Of a stretch of DNA of 37,621 nt, positions 31,218 to 37,621 are shown piece by piece. Both the position numbers and the translations under genes were made by a program. Position 1 is the first letter of the stretch, and each line of letters begins with the position of its first letter. The notes below the pieces were generated by a model. The model was not told the origin of the DNA and did not search any database. It worked only from the letters and a program-made list of their open reading frames with translations. The DNA is from Victivallales bacterium (lineage in GTDB: Bacteria > Verrucomicrobiota > Lentisphaeria > Victivallales > UBA1829). The DNA is taken from the NCBI GenBank assembly GCA_016285345.1, contig JAEEQN010000032.1, positions 1-37,621 on the forward strand, in the 5' to 3' direction.

Positions 31218-32135
31218 TTACTCGAAGAGCCAGGTGGAAAGATAGCGTTCGCCGGTGTCCGGCAGGAGCGCCACGATGCGCTTGCCCGCGAACTCGGGAC
31301 GTTTCGCCAGTTCGAGCGCGGCATAGAGCGCCGCGCCGGAGCTGATGCCGACGAGCAGGCCTTCCTTCGCCGCGGCCGCACGGGCGGTCTTGCCCGCGTT
31401 CTCGGCGGAAACCCCGATGACCTCGGTGATGAGGTCCGTCTTCAGCACTTTCGGCACGAAGCCTGCGCCGATGCCCTGGATCTTGTGCGGACCGGGTGCG
31501 CCGCCCGCGAGGACCGGGCTGGTGTCGGGCTCGACCGCGAAAATCTTCACGTTCGGGTTCTTCTCGCGCAGATATTCGGCGACGCCGGTCAGCGTGCCGC
31601 CCGTGCCGACGCCCGCTACGAACGCATCGACCTTGCCGTCGGTGTCCGTCCAGATCTCCGGGCCGGTATGCGCCTTGTGGTACGCCGGGTTCGCCGGGTT
31701 CTCGAACTGCTGCGGGATGAACGAGCCGGGATTGGCGTCGCGGAGTTCGAGCGCCTTCGCGATCGCGCCCTTCATGCCCTTCGCGCCTTCGGTCAGCACG
31801 ATCTCCGCGCCGTACGCCTGCGCGAGCTTGCGGCGTTCGATGCTCATCGTCTCGGGCATGGTCAGGATCAGGCGGTAGCCCTTCACCGCCGCCACGAACG
31901 CCAGCCCGATGCCCGTGTTGCCGCTCGTCGGCTCGATGATGAGCGCGCCCGGCTTCAGCGCGCCGGACTGTTCGGCGGCCTCGATCATGGCGAACGCGAT
32001 ACGGTCCTTCACGGAGCCGCCGGGGTTGAAGTATTCGACCTTCACGACGACTTCCGCCGCGCCGGAGTTCAGTTTGTTGATGCGGACCAGAGGGGTGCCG
32101 CCGATCTTTTCGAGGATGTTGTTTGCGATGCTCAT
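31218..32135 (-). CDS. cysK: Cysteine synthase A (O-acetylserine sulfhydrylase)
   Basis: CysK makes cysteine from O-acetylserine and sulfide with PLP in the cytoplasm. The 305-residue sequence is canonical: [10 protein letters not shown] at the start and PLP-binding Lys43 in NPGGSVKDR. The asparagine loop is [13 protein letters not shown] and the phosphate cup is [10 protein letters not shown]. The C-terminal end is [24 protein letters not shown] lies about 9 bases before the ATG. No cysE is nearby. Confidence that it is CysK rather than CysM rests on length and the C-terminal motif. Confidence 0.96.
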   Translation of the reverse strand: MSIANNILEKIGGTPLVRINKLNSGAAEVVVKVEYFNPGGSVKDRIAFAMIEAAEQSGALKPGALIIEPTSGNTGIGLAFVAAVKGYRLILTMPETMSIERRKLAQAYGAEIVLTEGAKGMKGAIAKALELRDANPGSFIPQQFENPANPAYHKAHTGPEIWTDTDGKVDAFVAGVGTGGTLTGVAEYLREKNPNVKIFAVEPDTSPVLAGGAPGPHKIQGIGAGFVPKVLKTDLITEVIGVSAENAGKTARAAAAKEGLLVGISSGAALYAALELAKRPEFAGKRIVALLPDTGERYLSTWLFE

Positions 32136-32191
32136 AGGAATGGTCTCCTTTCGGGGTTGATTTTAATGTCTACGAAAAACATCGTGATTAT

Positions 32192-32219
32192 AATCTAGCA
32201 CAGAAAAACCAAATGTCAA
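32192..32219 (-). promoter_or_regulatory. cysK promoter
   Basis: On the minus strand a consensus TTGACA (32219-32214) is 16 bases from TAGATT (32197-32192). A TATAAT overlaps this -10 a few bases downstream but has a 21-base spacer. Confidence 0.62.
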
Positions 32220-32295
32220 GCCCTTTTTTGAAGAAAAACTCTACTTTTTTAGTTGATTTTATGCCGCCCACCTCAAAAAACAATGTTCAGCTAAT

Positions 32296-32331
32296 AAAAA
32301 AAGCCTCCGGCACTTGAAAGAACCGGAGGCT
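32296..32331 (-). terminator. Terminator of the ABC export operon
   Basis: On the minus strand AGCCTCCGG and CCGGAGGCT form a perfect 9-bp stem with a 12-base loop, followed by T-rich sequence. It starts 22 bases after the last gene. Confidence 0.9.
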
Positions 32332-32353
32332 GAATCTGTTTTGTCGTTTTTCG

Positions 32354-33472
32354 TCAGGCGACGGACTTGCGGAAACGGCCCAGCGAGAGCGTGAAGAGGC
32401 CCGCGCCGATGAGGAAGAGCTTCAGGAACGTTGGCCACATGGCCCTGAGTCCCGCGCCGCGGAACAGGATGCCCTGCGTGATGTTCACGAAGTGGGTCGT
32501 CGGTGCGAACTGCATGACCTTCTGCACCCATTCGGGCATGCTTTCCTGCGGAGTGGAGCTGCCGGAAAGCATATCAAGCGGCATCAGGACGAGGATGATC
32601 AGGAGTCCGAGCTGGGGCATGTTCTGCGACATGCACGCCAGGAAGATGCCGAGGGAGGTAAGTGCGAAGAGATAGAGAGCCATTCCGAGCGAGAAGAGCA
32701 TGTAGGAGCCCGCGAGGGGAATCTGGAGGTACATTCTGACGACCAGGAAGAGGCCTGTGAGGGCGGCGACCATGACGACGAGCATCATGGACCAGATCTT
32801 CGACGCCATGATCTGGAACGGCGTGACGGGCATCACGAGCAGATGCTCCAGCGTGCCTTTCTCTCGTTCCGTGATGAGCGCCGAGCCCGTGAGGATGATT
32901 GCGAGCATGGCGATGTTGTTCGCGAGCTGCATCAGCGCATTGAACCACGAGCCGTAGAGGTTCGGGTTGTAGCGGTTGCGGATGACGATGTTCGCAGCGG
33001 CGGCGGAGGAATCGCCCGAATTGTCCTTCACGAATTTCTGTACCTCAGAGAACAGGATCTGCTGGATATATCCGGCGCCGGTGAACGCCTGCGACATGCG
33101 CGTGGCATCGACGTTGACCTGGATATCCGGCGTCATGTGCGCCATCACGTCCTTTTCGAGATCGACGGGGAAGACAACGACGAACGTGTATCTGCCCTCG
33201 TCCATCGTACGGTCGATGTCGTTGCGCTGGATGATCTCGACGGGGAGGAAGAGCGGGGGCTGGAACGCGTCGGACAGGCGCTGCGAGAGCTGGGACTGGT
33301 CCTCGTCGACGACCGCGATGGCGGCGTCGGCGAAGTCCGTCGAAGCGTTGGATGCGACGATGATGGCGGCGGTGAAGGAGTAGACGATCAGCGCCATGAG
33401 GAGTCCGTCGCGGCAGAGGCTGAGGATCTCCTTCTTCCCGAGCTGAAAGATGTTTTTGATCGCTTGAATCAT
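32354..33472 (-). CDS. yhhJ: ABC-2 type permease, YhhJ/YbhR-like
   Basis: This is the membrane subunit of an ABC-2 exporter, 372 residues. It has one N-terminal helix (about 23-44), a periplasmic domain of about 130 residues (IAVVDEDQSQLSQRLSDAF is typical), and five C-terminal helices. The conserved cytoplasmic stretch EREKGTLEHLLVMPVTPFQIM contacts the ATPase. It begins two bases after the stop of the ATPase-permease fusion gene, so the two are translated from one mRNA. By analogy with yhiI-rbbA-yhhJ of E. coli it forms a heterodimeric permease with the C-terminal half of the fusion protein. The substrate is unknown. Confidence 0.9.
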   Translation of the reverse strand: MIQAIKNIFQLGKKEILSLCRDGLLMALIVYSFTAAIIVASNASTDFADAAIAVVDEDQSQLSQRLSDAFQPPLFLPVEIIQRNDIDRTMDEGRYTFVVVFPVDLEKDVMAHMTPDIQVNVDATRMSQAFTGAGYIQQILFSEVQKFVKDNSGDSSAAAANIVIRNRYNPNLYGSWFNALMQLANNIAMLAIILTGSALITEREKGTLEHLLVMPVTPFQIMASKIWSMMLVVMVAALTGLFLVVRMYLQIPLAGSYMLFSLGMALYLFALTSLGIFLACMSQNMPQLGLLIILVLMPLDMLSGSSTPQESMPEWVQKVMQFAPTTHFVNITQGILFRGAGLRAMWPTFLKLFLIGAGLFTLSLGRFRKSVA

Positions 33473-33474
33473 GG

Positions 33475-36258
33475 TCAGGACTCCTGTTTTTTCAGGCAGA
33501 GGACGCCGAGGCCGAGAATGATCGGGACCGTAATGACCAGGATCATGAACTCATGGTGCAGCTCCGCGAAGCCGAGCGCCTTGTTGAAGACGCCGCGGCT
33601 GATCAGGAGCATGTGCGTGGCGGGGTAGATCTTGCCGATGAGGAGCGCGGCGCCCTTCTGCGTTTCGACCGGGTTGGTCAGGCCGCAGAGCTGGATGGAG
33701 GGAAGCATCGTGGCGAGCATGGTGAGGAAGATCACGGCGATCTGGCTGCGCGTCACGGAGGACGCCAGCAGGCCGAAGCCCGTGGAGACCACACAGTAGA
33801 CGAGCAGCGAAACAAGCAGCGTCAGGAAGCTGCCCTTGACCGGAACGTCGAAGATGGTGACTGCCATCACGATCAGCAGGAACGCGCTGAGCATGGAGAA
33901 GATCAGGTACGGGAACTGTTTCCCGAGCAGGAACTCCGTCCTGGTGAGCGGCGTCACGTACAGGTTGGTGATGGAGCCCATCTCCTTCTCGCGGACGACG
34001 GACAGCGCGGCGAGGATGGCGGGGATCATCATCAGCAGGATCGGGATGGTCGCGGGGACCATGGCGGGCAGGCTCGCCACGTCCGGGTTGTACCGGTAGC
34101 GCGTCTCGACGGAGATCTGGTTCGCGTTTTGACTGTTGGACGAATACTGCGCGAGATTGGTCAGCCAGTCATTATGGACCAGCCCCGCATAACCGTTGAT
34201 GGTCGATGCGCGGGACGGGTTGGCGCCGTCGATCCAGTAGGCGACCTCGGGCGAATTGCCGTCATCGACGTCCTTGCCGAACTTGGGCGGGAACTCGACC
34301 ACGACGCTGAGTTCGCCGTTCGCCATGCGCCGGTCGAGGTCCGCATGGTCCTTCACGTCCGGATGCTGGACGAAGTACCGCGAGCCGGAGAGGTTCAGTG
34401 CGTAATTCGTGCTCTTTTCGGTCTTGTCGTTGTCGAGGATCGCATACGACAGGTCCTCCACGTCCATATTGATGCCGTACCCGATGACGACCATCAGGAT
34501 CAGCGCGCCGAAGAGCGCGAGCGTGGCGCGGACCGGGTCGCGCAGGAGTTCGAGCTGTTCGCGCCAGTAGCAGGTGTACCAGCGCTGGAAACTGAACTTG
34601 GAGGTGAGCCAGCCGAGGAAGCCGCCTTTTTGCGCGGGCTCCTCTTCGGGGGTCTCGTCGTTCTGGATGCAGGATTCCGTGGCGGCCTTGTTGGATTCCG
34701 GGTCGGCGTCCTCCAGGCATCCGATGAACGCCTCTTCGAGCGTGGCGGCGTTGCGCTGCGCCACGATGTTCGCCGGGGTGTCGCAGACGAGGGAACGCCC
34801 GCTGTGCATCAGGGAGATGCGGTCGCAGCGCGCTGCCTCGTTCATGAAGTGGGTCGTGATGAAAATCGTGACCTTGTCCTTCCTCGAAAGCTCGATGATG
34901 AGCTCCCAGAAGAGGTCGCGGGCGACGGGGTCGACGCCGGAGGTCGGTTCGTCGAGGATCACGATCTCGGGATTGTGGATGACCGCGGCGGCGAGGGAGA
35001 GGCGCTGCTTCAGGCCGAGCGGGAGGTCGTTCGGGAGCTTCTGTTCGATCTCCTTCAGCTGGAACCGATTGAGCAGGGCGTCGACGCGTTCGGGGATCTC
35101 GTCTTCGGGAATCTGGTACAGGTGGGCGTAGAGCACGAGGTTCTGGCGCACGGTCAGGTCGCCGTAGAGAGAGAAGAGCTGCGTCATGTAGCCGAGGTGC
35201 TTGCGGGTCTCGAGCGAATTGCCGTCGATGGGGTTGCCGAAGAGTTTGGCGACGCCCTCGGTGGCGGGCAGGAGCCCGGTCAGCATGCGCATGGTGGTGG
35301 TCTTGCCGCAGCCGTTGGAGCCGAGGAAGCCGAAGATTTCGCCCTTGCGGATGCGGAAACTGACGTGGTCGACGGCGGTAAACGTGCCGAAGCGCTTGGT
35401 CAGGCCCTCGGCCTCGATGGAGTAGCCGTCCGCCTCGGTGGTCTCGAGCGGAGGCACGACCAGTGTCTTGTGGCCGGCGCGCTGTTCCTCCGGCAGCAGC
35501 TCGATGAACGCGTCATCGAGGTTGTCCTTGCCGGTCTTCTTCAGGATTTCGTCGGGCGTGCCGGTGTCGAGGATCTTGCCGTCGTTCATGGCGATCAGCC
35601 AGTCGAACCGCTGCGCCTCGTCCATGTACGCGGTCGCCACGATCACGCTCATATTTTCCTGCGCTTCGCGGATGGAGTCGACCAGGTCCCAGAACTGGCG
35701 GCGTGCGAGCGGGTCGACGCCGGTGGTCGGTTCGTCGAGCACGAGCAGGTCGGGGGCGTGGATCAGGGAGCAGCAGAGGCCGAGCTTCTGCTTCATGCCG
35801 CCGGAGAGCTTGCCCGCCGGACGGTCGAGGAAGGGATAGAGGCCGGTGCTTTTGGTCAGGCGGTCGATCCTGCGGCGGCGCTCCGCGGCGTTGTGTCCGA
35901 AGAGGCGCGCGAAGAACTGGAGATTTTCCTCGACCGTGAGCGTGAAATACAGGTTTTTGCCGAGGCCCTGCGGCATGTACGCGATCTTCGGGCACACCTT
36001 GTTCCGGTGGACCTTGTCGCGCATGTCGCCGCCGAGGACGCGCAAATCGCCCTCCTGCATGGCGTGCGACCCGGTCACGAGGGACAGCAGCGTGGATTTT
36101 CCCACGCCGTCGGGGCCGATCATGCCGATCAGCTTGCGCGCGGGGATATCGAGCGTGACATGGTCCAGCCCCAGGGTCTTGCCGTATTTCAGGGCCAGGT
36201 TCCGGAAGCTGACGACCGGTTCGATGTTCACGCCCTCATTGGAGGGAGAGTTGCTCAT
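33475..36258 (-). CDS. rbbA: RbbA-like protein: two ABC ATPase domains fused to an ABC-2 permease
   Basis: At 927 residues it matches the size and architecture of E. coli RbbA (YhiH). ABC domain 1 (about 15-240) has Walker A GPDGVGKS (48-55), signature LSGGMKQK (151-158) and LLVLDEPTTGVDP. ABC domain 2 (about 280-500) has GSNGCGKT (313-320), a degenerate signature LPLGLKQR (412-419) and VILDEPTSGVDP. From about 575 there is a permease half with an N-terminal helix, a periplasmic loop and five C-terminal helices, containing VVREKEMGSITNLYVTPLTRTEFLLGK. RbbA was named for ribosome association in E. coli, but this gene context (membrane fusion protein, second permease) is that of a drug/small-molecule exporter. 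It overlaps the upstream gene by four bases. Confidence 0.92.
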   Translation of the reverse strand: MSNSPSNEGVNIEPVVSFRNLALKYGKTLGLDHVTLDIPARKLIGMIGPDGVGKSTLLSLVTGSHAMQEGDLRVLGGDMRDKVHRNKVCPKIAYMPQGLGKNLYFTLTVEENLQFFARLFGHNAAERRRRIDRLTKSTGLYPFLDRPAGKLSGGMKQKLGLCCSLIHAPDLLVLDEPTTGVDPLARRQFWDLVDSIREAQENMSVIVATAYMDEAQRFDWLIAMNDGKILDTGTPDEILKKTGKDNLDDAFIELLPEEQRAGHKTLVVPPLETTEADGYSIEAEGLTKRFGTFTAVDHVSFRIRKGEIFGFLGSNGCGKTTTMRMLTGLLPATEGVAKLFGNPIDGNSLETRKHLGYMTQLFSLYGDLTVRQNLVLYAHLYQIPEDEIPERVDALLNRFQLKEIEQKLPNDLPLGLKQRLSLAAAVIHNPEIVILDEPTSGVDPVARDLFWELIIELSRKDKVTIFITTHFMNEAARCDRISLMHSGRSLVCDTPANIVAQRNAATLEEAFIGCLEDADPESNKAATESCIQNDETPEEEPAQKGGFLGWLTSKFSFQRWYTCYWREQLELLRDPVRATLALFGALILMVVIGYGINMDVEDLSYAILDNDKTEKSTNYALNLSGSRYFVQHPDVKDHADLDRRMANGELSVVVEFPPKFGKDVDDGNSPEVAYWIDGANPSRASTINGYAGLVHNDWLTNLAQYSSNSQNANQISVETRYRYNPDVASLPAMVPATIPILLMMIPAILAALSVVREKEMGSITNLYVTPLTRTEFLLGKQFPYLIFSMLSAFLLIVMAVTIFDVPVKGSFLTLLVSLLVYCVVSTGFGLLASSVTRSQIAVIFLTMLATMLPSIQLCGLTNPVETQKGAALLIGKIYPATHMLLISRGVFNKALGFAELHHEFMILVITVPIILGLGVLCLKKQES

Positions 36259-37442
36259 TTTGCGGCCGTTCCGTTCGTCTCGGCGGGTTTGTCGGCGGGT
36301 TTGTCGGCGGCTTTTTCATCGATGGGCGGGATCAGCCCCTTCTCTTTCGGGGTCTGGAGGAAATCCGGCCAGGGCTCCTGGTCGTCGAGGCGGACCCAGG
36401 CGACGCCCGGGATGCCGGTCTTGACGTATTCGACGTACTGCTTGAGGAGGGCGGGGTCGATCTTTGCCTTCACGCGGAACATGAGTTTTTCGCGTTCGAC
36501 TCTGGTTTCGACGGTCTTCGGCGTGAACTGCGCCACGTTGGCGACGTAGGAGATGGTGGCGGGGATCGCCACGTCGTCCATGGCGTCGAGCACAATTCGG
36601 GCATCCGCGCCGAGCGCGATCTTGCCGGCGGTCTCTTCGGGGACGAAGAAAGTCAGGTAGACGTCGGTGAGGTCGACCAGATTGAGTACACGGCCGCCCG
36701 AGCTGAGGACTTCGCCGACTTCGGAGATGCGGTACTGGATGCGTCCGTCGATCGGGGCGGTGAGGGTGCTGTCGTCGATGTCGGCCTGGATGCGGTCGGC
36801 GTCGGCCTTCGCCGCGGCGATGGCGGCTTCGGCCTTCTGGATGGCGGCCTTGTCGGAAATGATCGCGGCCTCGACGCTCTTGATGTCGGCTTCGGAACTC
36901 TGGACGTTGGCTTTGGCGGATTCGACGTCGGCGCCCGCGGACTGGAACAGTGCCTCGTCGTTTTCGAACGTCTGCTGGGAAGTCGCATCCCGTTCCACAA
37001 GCTGCTTCGAACGTTCGTAACGGCTCTTCGCGTTGTTGTACGTGCTGACCTTCGCGGCGAGGCTGGCTTTCGATGCTGCGAGGGCGGCATTCGCGGAGGC
37101 GAGAGCGGCTTCCTCGACCTGGAGCTGCGCCTTGGCCTGTTCGAGCTCGGCTTCCTTCACCTTGATCGTGGCGTTTGCCTGTTCGAGTTCGGCTTTAAGC
37201 GTATTGGTCTGCATCTGGGTGAGCGTCTGACCGGCCTTCACATAGTCGCCTTCGTCGACCAGGAGCTGCTCGATCTTGCCCGCGAGCTTGGCGGCGATGT
37301 TGATCTCGGTCGCCTCGAGTCGGCCGTTGCCGGAGGCGAACGCCGGATTCTTGTAGATGGCTTCTTCCCTGTAGGTCTTGATGAGATACCAGGTCATGCC
37401 GATGGCGGCGATAACGAGGAGCGAGATAATGATTTTTTTCAT
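36255..37442 (-). CDS. yhiI: HlyD-family membrane fusion protein, YhiI-like
   Basis: This periplasmic adaptor would link the ABC exporter to an outer-membrane channel. The 395-residue protein has an N-terminal anchor (4-23), then the first lipoyl half (GRLEATEINIAAKLAGKI, LLVDEGDYVKAGQTL). A long Ala/Glu/Lys coiled-coil hairpin (about 75-215) follows, with several near-repeats such as EAAIISDKAAIQKAEAAIAAAK. The second lipoyl half is STLTAPIDGRIQYR, and a beta-barrel region and a Lys/Pro/Ala tail end the protein. It is the first gene of the operon. Its stop overlaps the ATPase start (ATGA). An AAAGGA site lies somewhat far (12 bases) from the ATG. Confidence 0.92.
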   Translation of the reverse strand: MKKIIISLLVIAAIGMTWYLIKTYREEAIYKNPAFASGNGRLEATEINIAAKLAGKIEQLLVDEGDYVKAGQTLTQMQTNTLKAELEQANATIKVKEAELEQAKAQLQVEEAALASANAALAASKASLAAKVSTYNNAKSRYERSKQLVERDATSQQTFENDEALFQSAGADVESAKANVQSSEADIKSVEAAIISDKAAIQKAEAAIAAAKADADRIQADIDDSTLTAPIDGRIQYRISEVGEVLSSGGRVLNLVDLTDVYLTFFVPEETAGKIALGADARIVLDAMDDVAIPATISYVANVAQFTPKTVETRVEREKLMFRVKAKIDPALLKQYVEYVKTGIPGVAWVRLDDQEPWPDFLQTPKEKGLIPPIDEKAADKPADKPAETNGTAAK

Positions 37443-37510
37443 GGTTTTTGGGATCCTTTCCCGTTTGTTCTATGATGTTGGTAAATGTATTGCAAACAAA
37501 ATCAAGAAAT

Positions 37511-37539
37511 AATATACATCCCCGACGCCCCCTTTTCAA
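37511..37539 (-). promoter_or_regulatory. Promoter of the ABC export operon
   Basis: On the minus strand TTGAAA (37539-37534), a 17-base spacer, then TATATT (37516-37511). The remaining 80 bases to the window edge hold nothing I can name. Confidence 0.72.
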
Positions 37540-37621
37540 GTGCGCGTATGCGTTTTCTATAACTTAAATACAGGCCGGGAAATGCCGCGTGTCAGGCTGG
37601 AGCGGTGGTATTTTGGGCATG

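Noticed and set aside
33553..36549. 998-codon plus-strand open frame opposite rbbA
   Set aside because: An antisense shadow: the minus strand carries two ABC cassettes and a permease in a tight operon.

Overview
The window looks like chromosome from a GC-rich, Gram-negative, polysaccharide-degrading bacterium of the PVC group. Lentisphaerota (Victivallis-like gut bacteria) is my best guess. The reasons are secreted glycoside hydrolases, large secreted proteins with strand-loop-strand and FG-GAP-like repeats, a Reg_prop-type propeller protein, a hybrid sensor kinase, and an outer-membrane-style lipoprotein. The phylum is inferred; no rRNA is present. Housekeeping anchors are rpsB-tsf, tRNA-Lys(CTT), cysK and a cold-shock protein.

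Layout. 1-2309: 3' part of a chimeric secreted protein, an IdeS/Mac-type (C66) cysteine protease domain joined to strand-loop-strand and FG-GAP-like repeats. The protease part is strikingly AT-rich. 2378-4467: rpsB-tsf operon with a structured leader. 4588-9815: divergent xylan-degradation pair, a GH10 endoxylanase (-) and a double-domain esterase lipoprotein (+), both carrying long Gly-rich tracts. 9883-10183: monocistronic 2[4Fe-4S] ferredoxin. 10251-11964: phosphoethanolamine-transferase-like membrane enzyme. 11997-13726: tRNA-Lys, then mntP and a radical SAM gene (-). 13799-17055: SWIM-SNF2 helicase. 17056-17434: AT-rich stretch without a credible gene. 17458-17985: cold-shock gene with a long leader. 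18027-24603: hybrid histidine kinase divergent from a membrane-anchored propeller protein. 24643-25969: PstS-like protein with its own membrane anchor. 26101-28976: NPCBM-GH36 alpha-galactosidase, again with a Gly-rich tract. 29023-32219: acyltransferase-3 protein, alpha/beta hydrolase, cysK (all -). 32296-37539: three-gene ABC export operon of the yhiI-rbbA-yhhJ type (-).

Two themes run through the window. First, nearly every transcription unit has a readable sigma70-type promoter with a TATATT -10 element, 15-17 bases (mostly 16-17) from a TTG-starting -35. These promoters settle several start codons. Second, three unlinked secreted carbohydrate-active proteins share the same Gly-Phe-Gly/Gln low-complexity tract, which suggests a common surface or matrix function. 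The strongest candidates for something undescribed are the IdeS-like chimera and this shared Gly-rich module.
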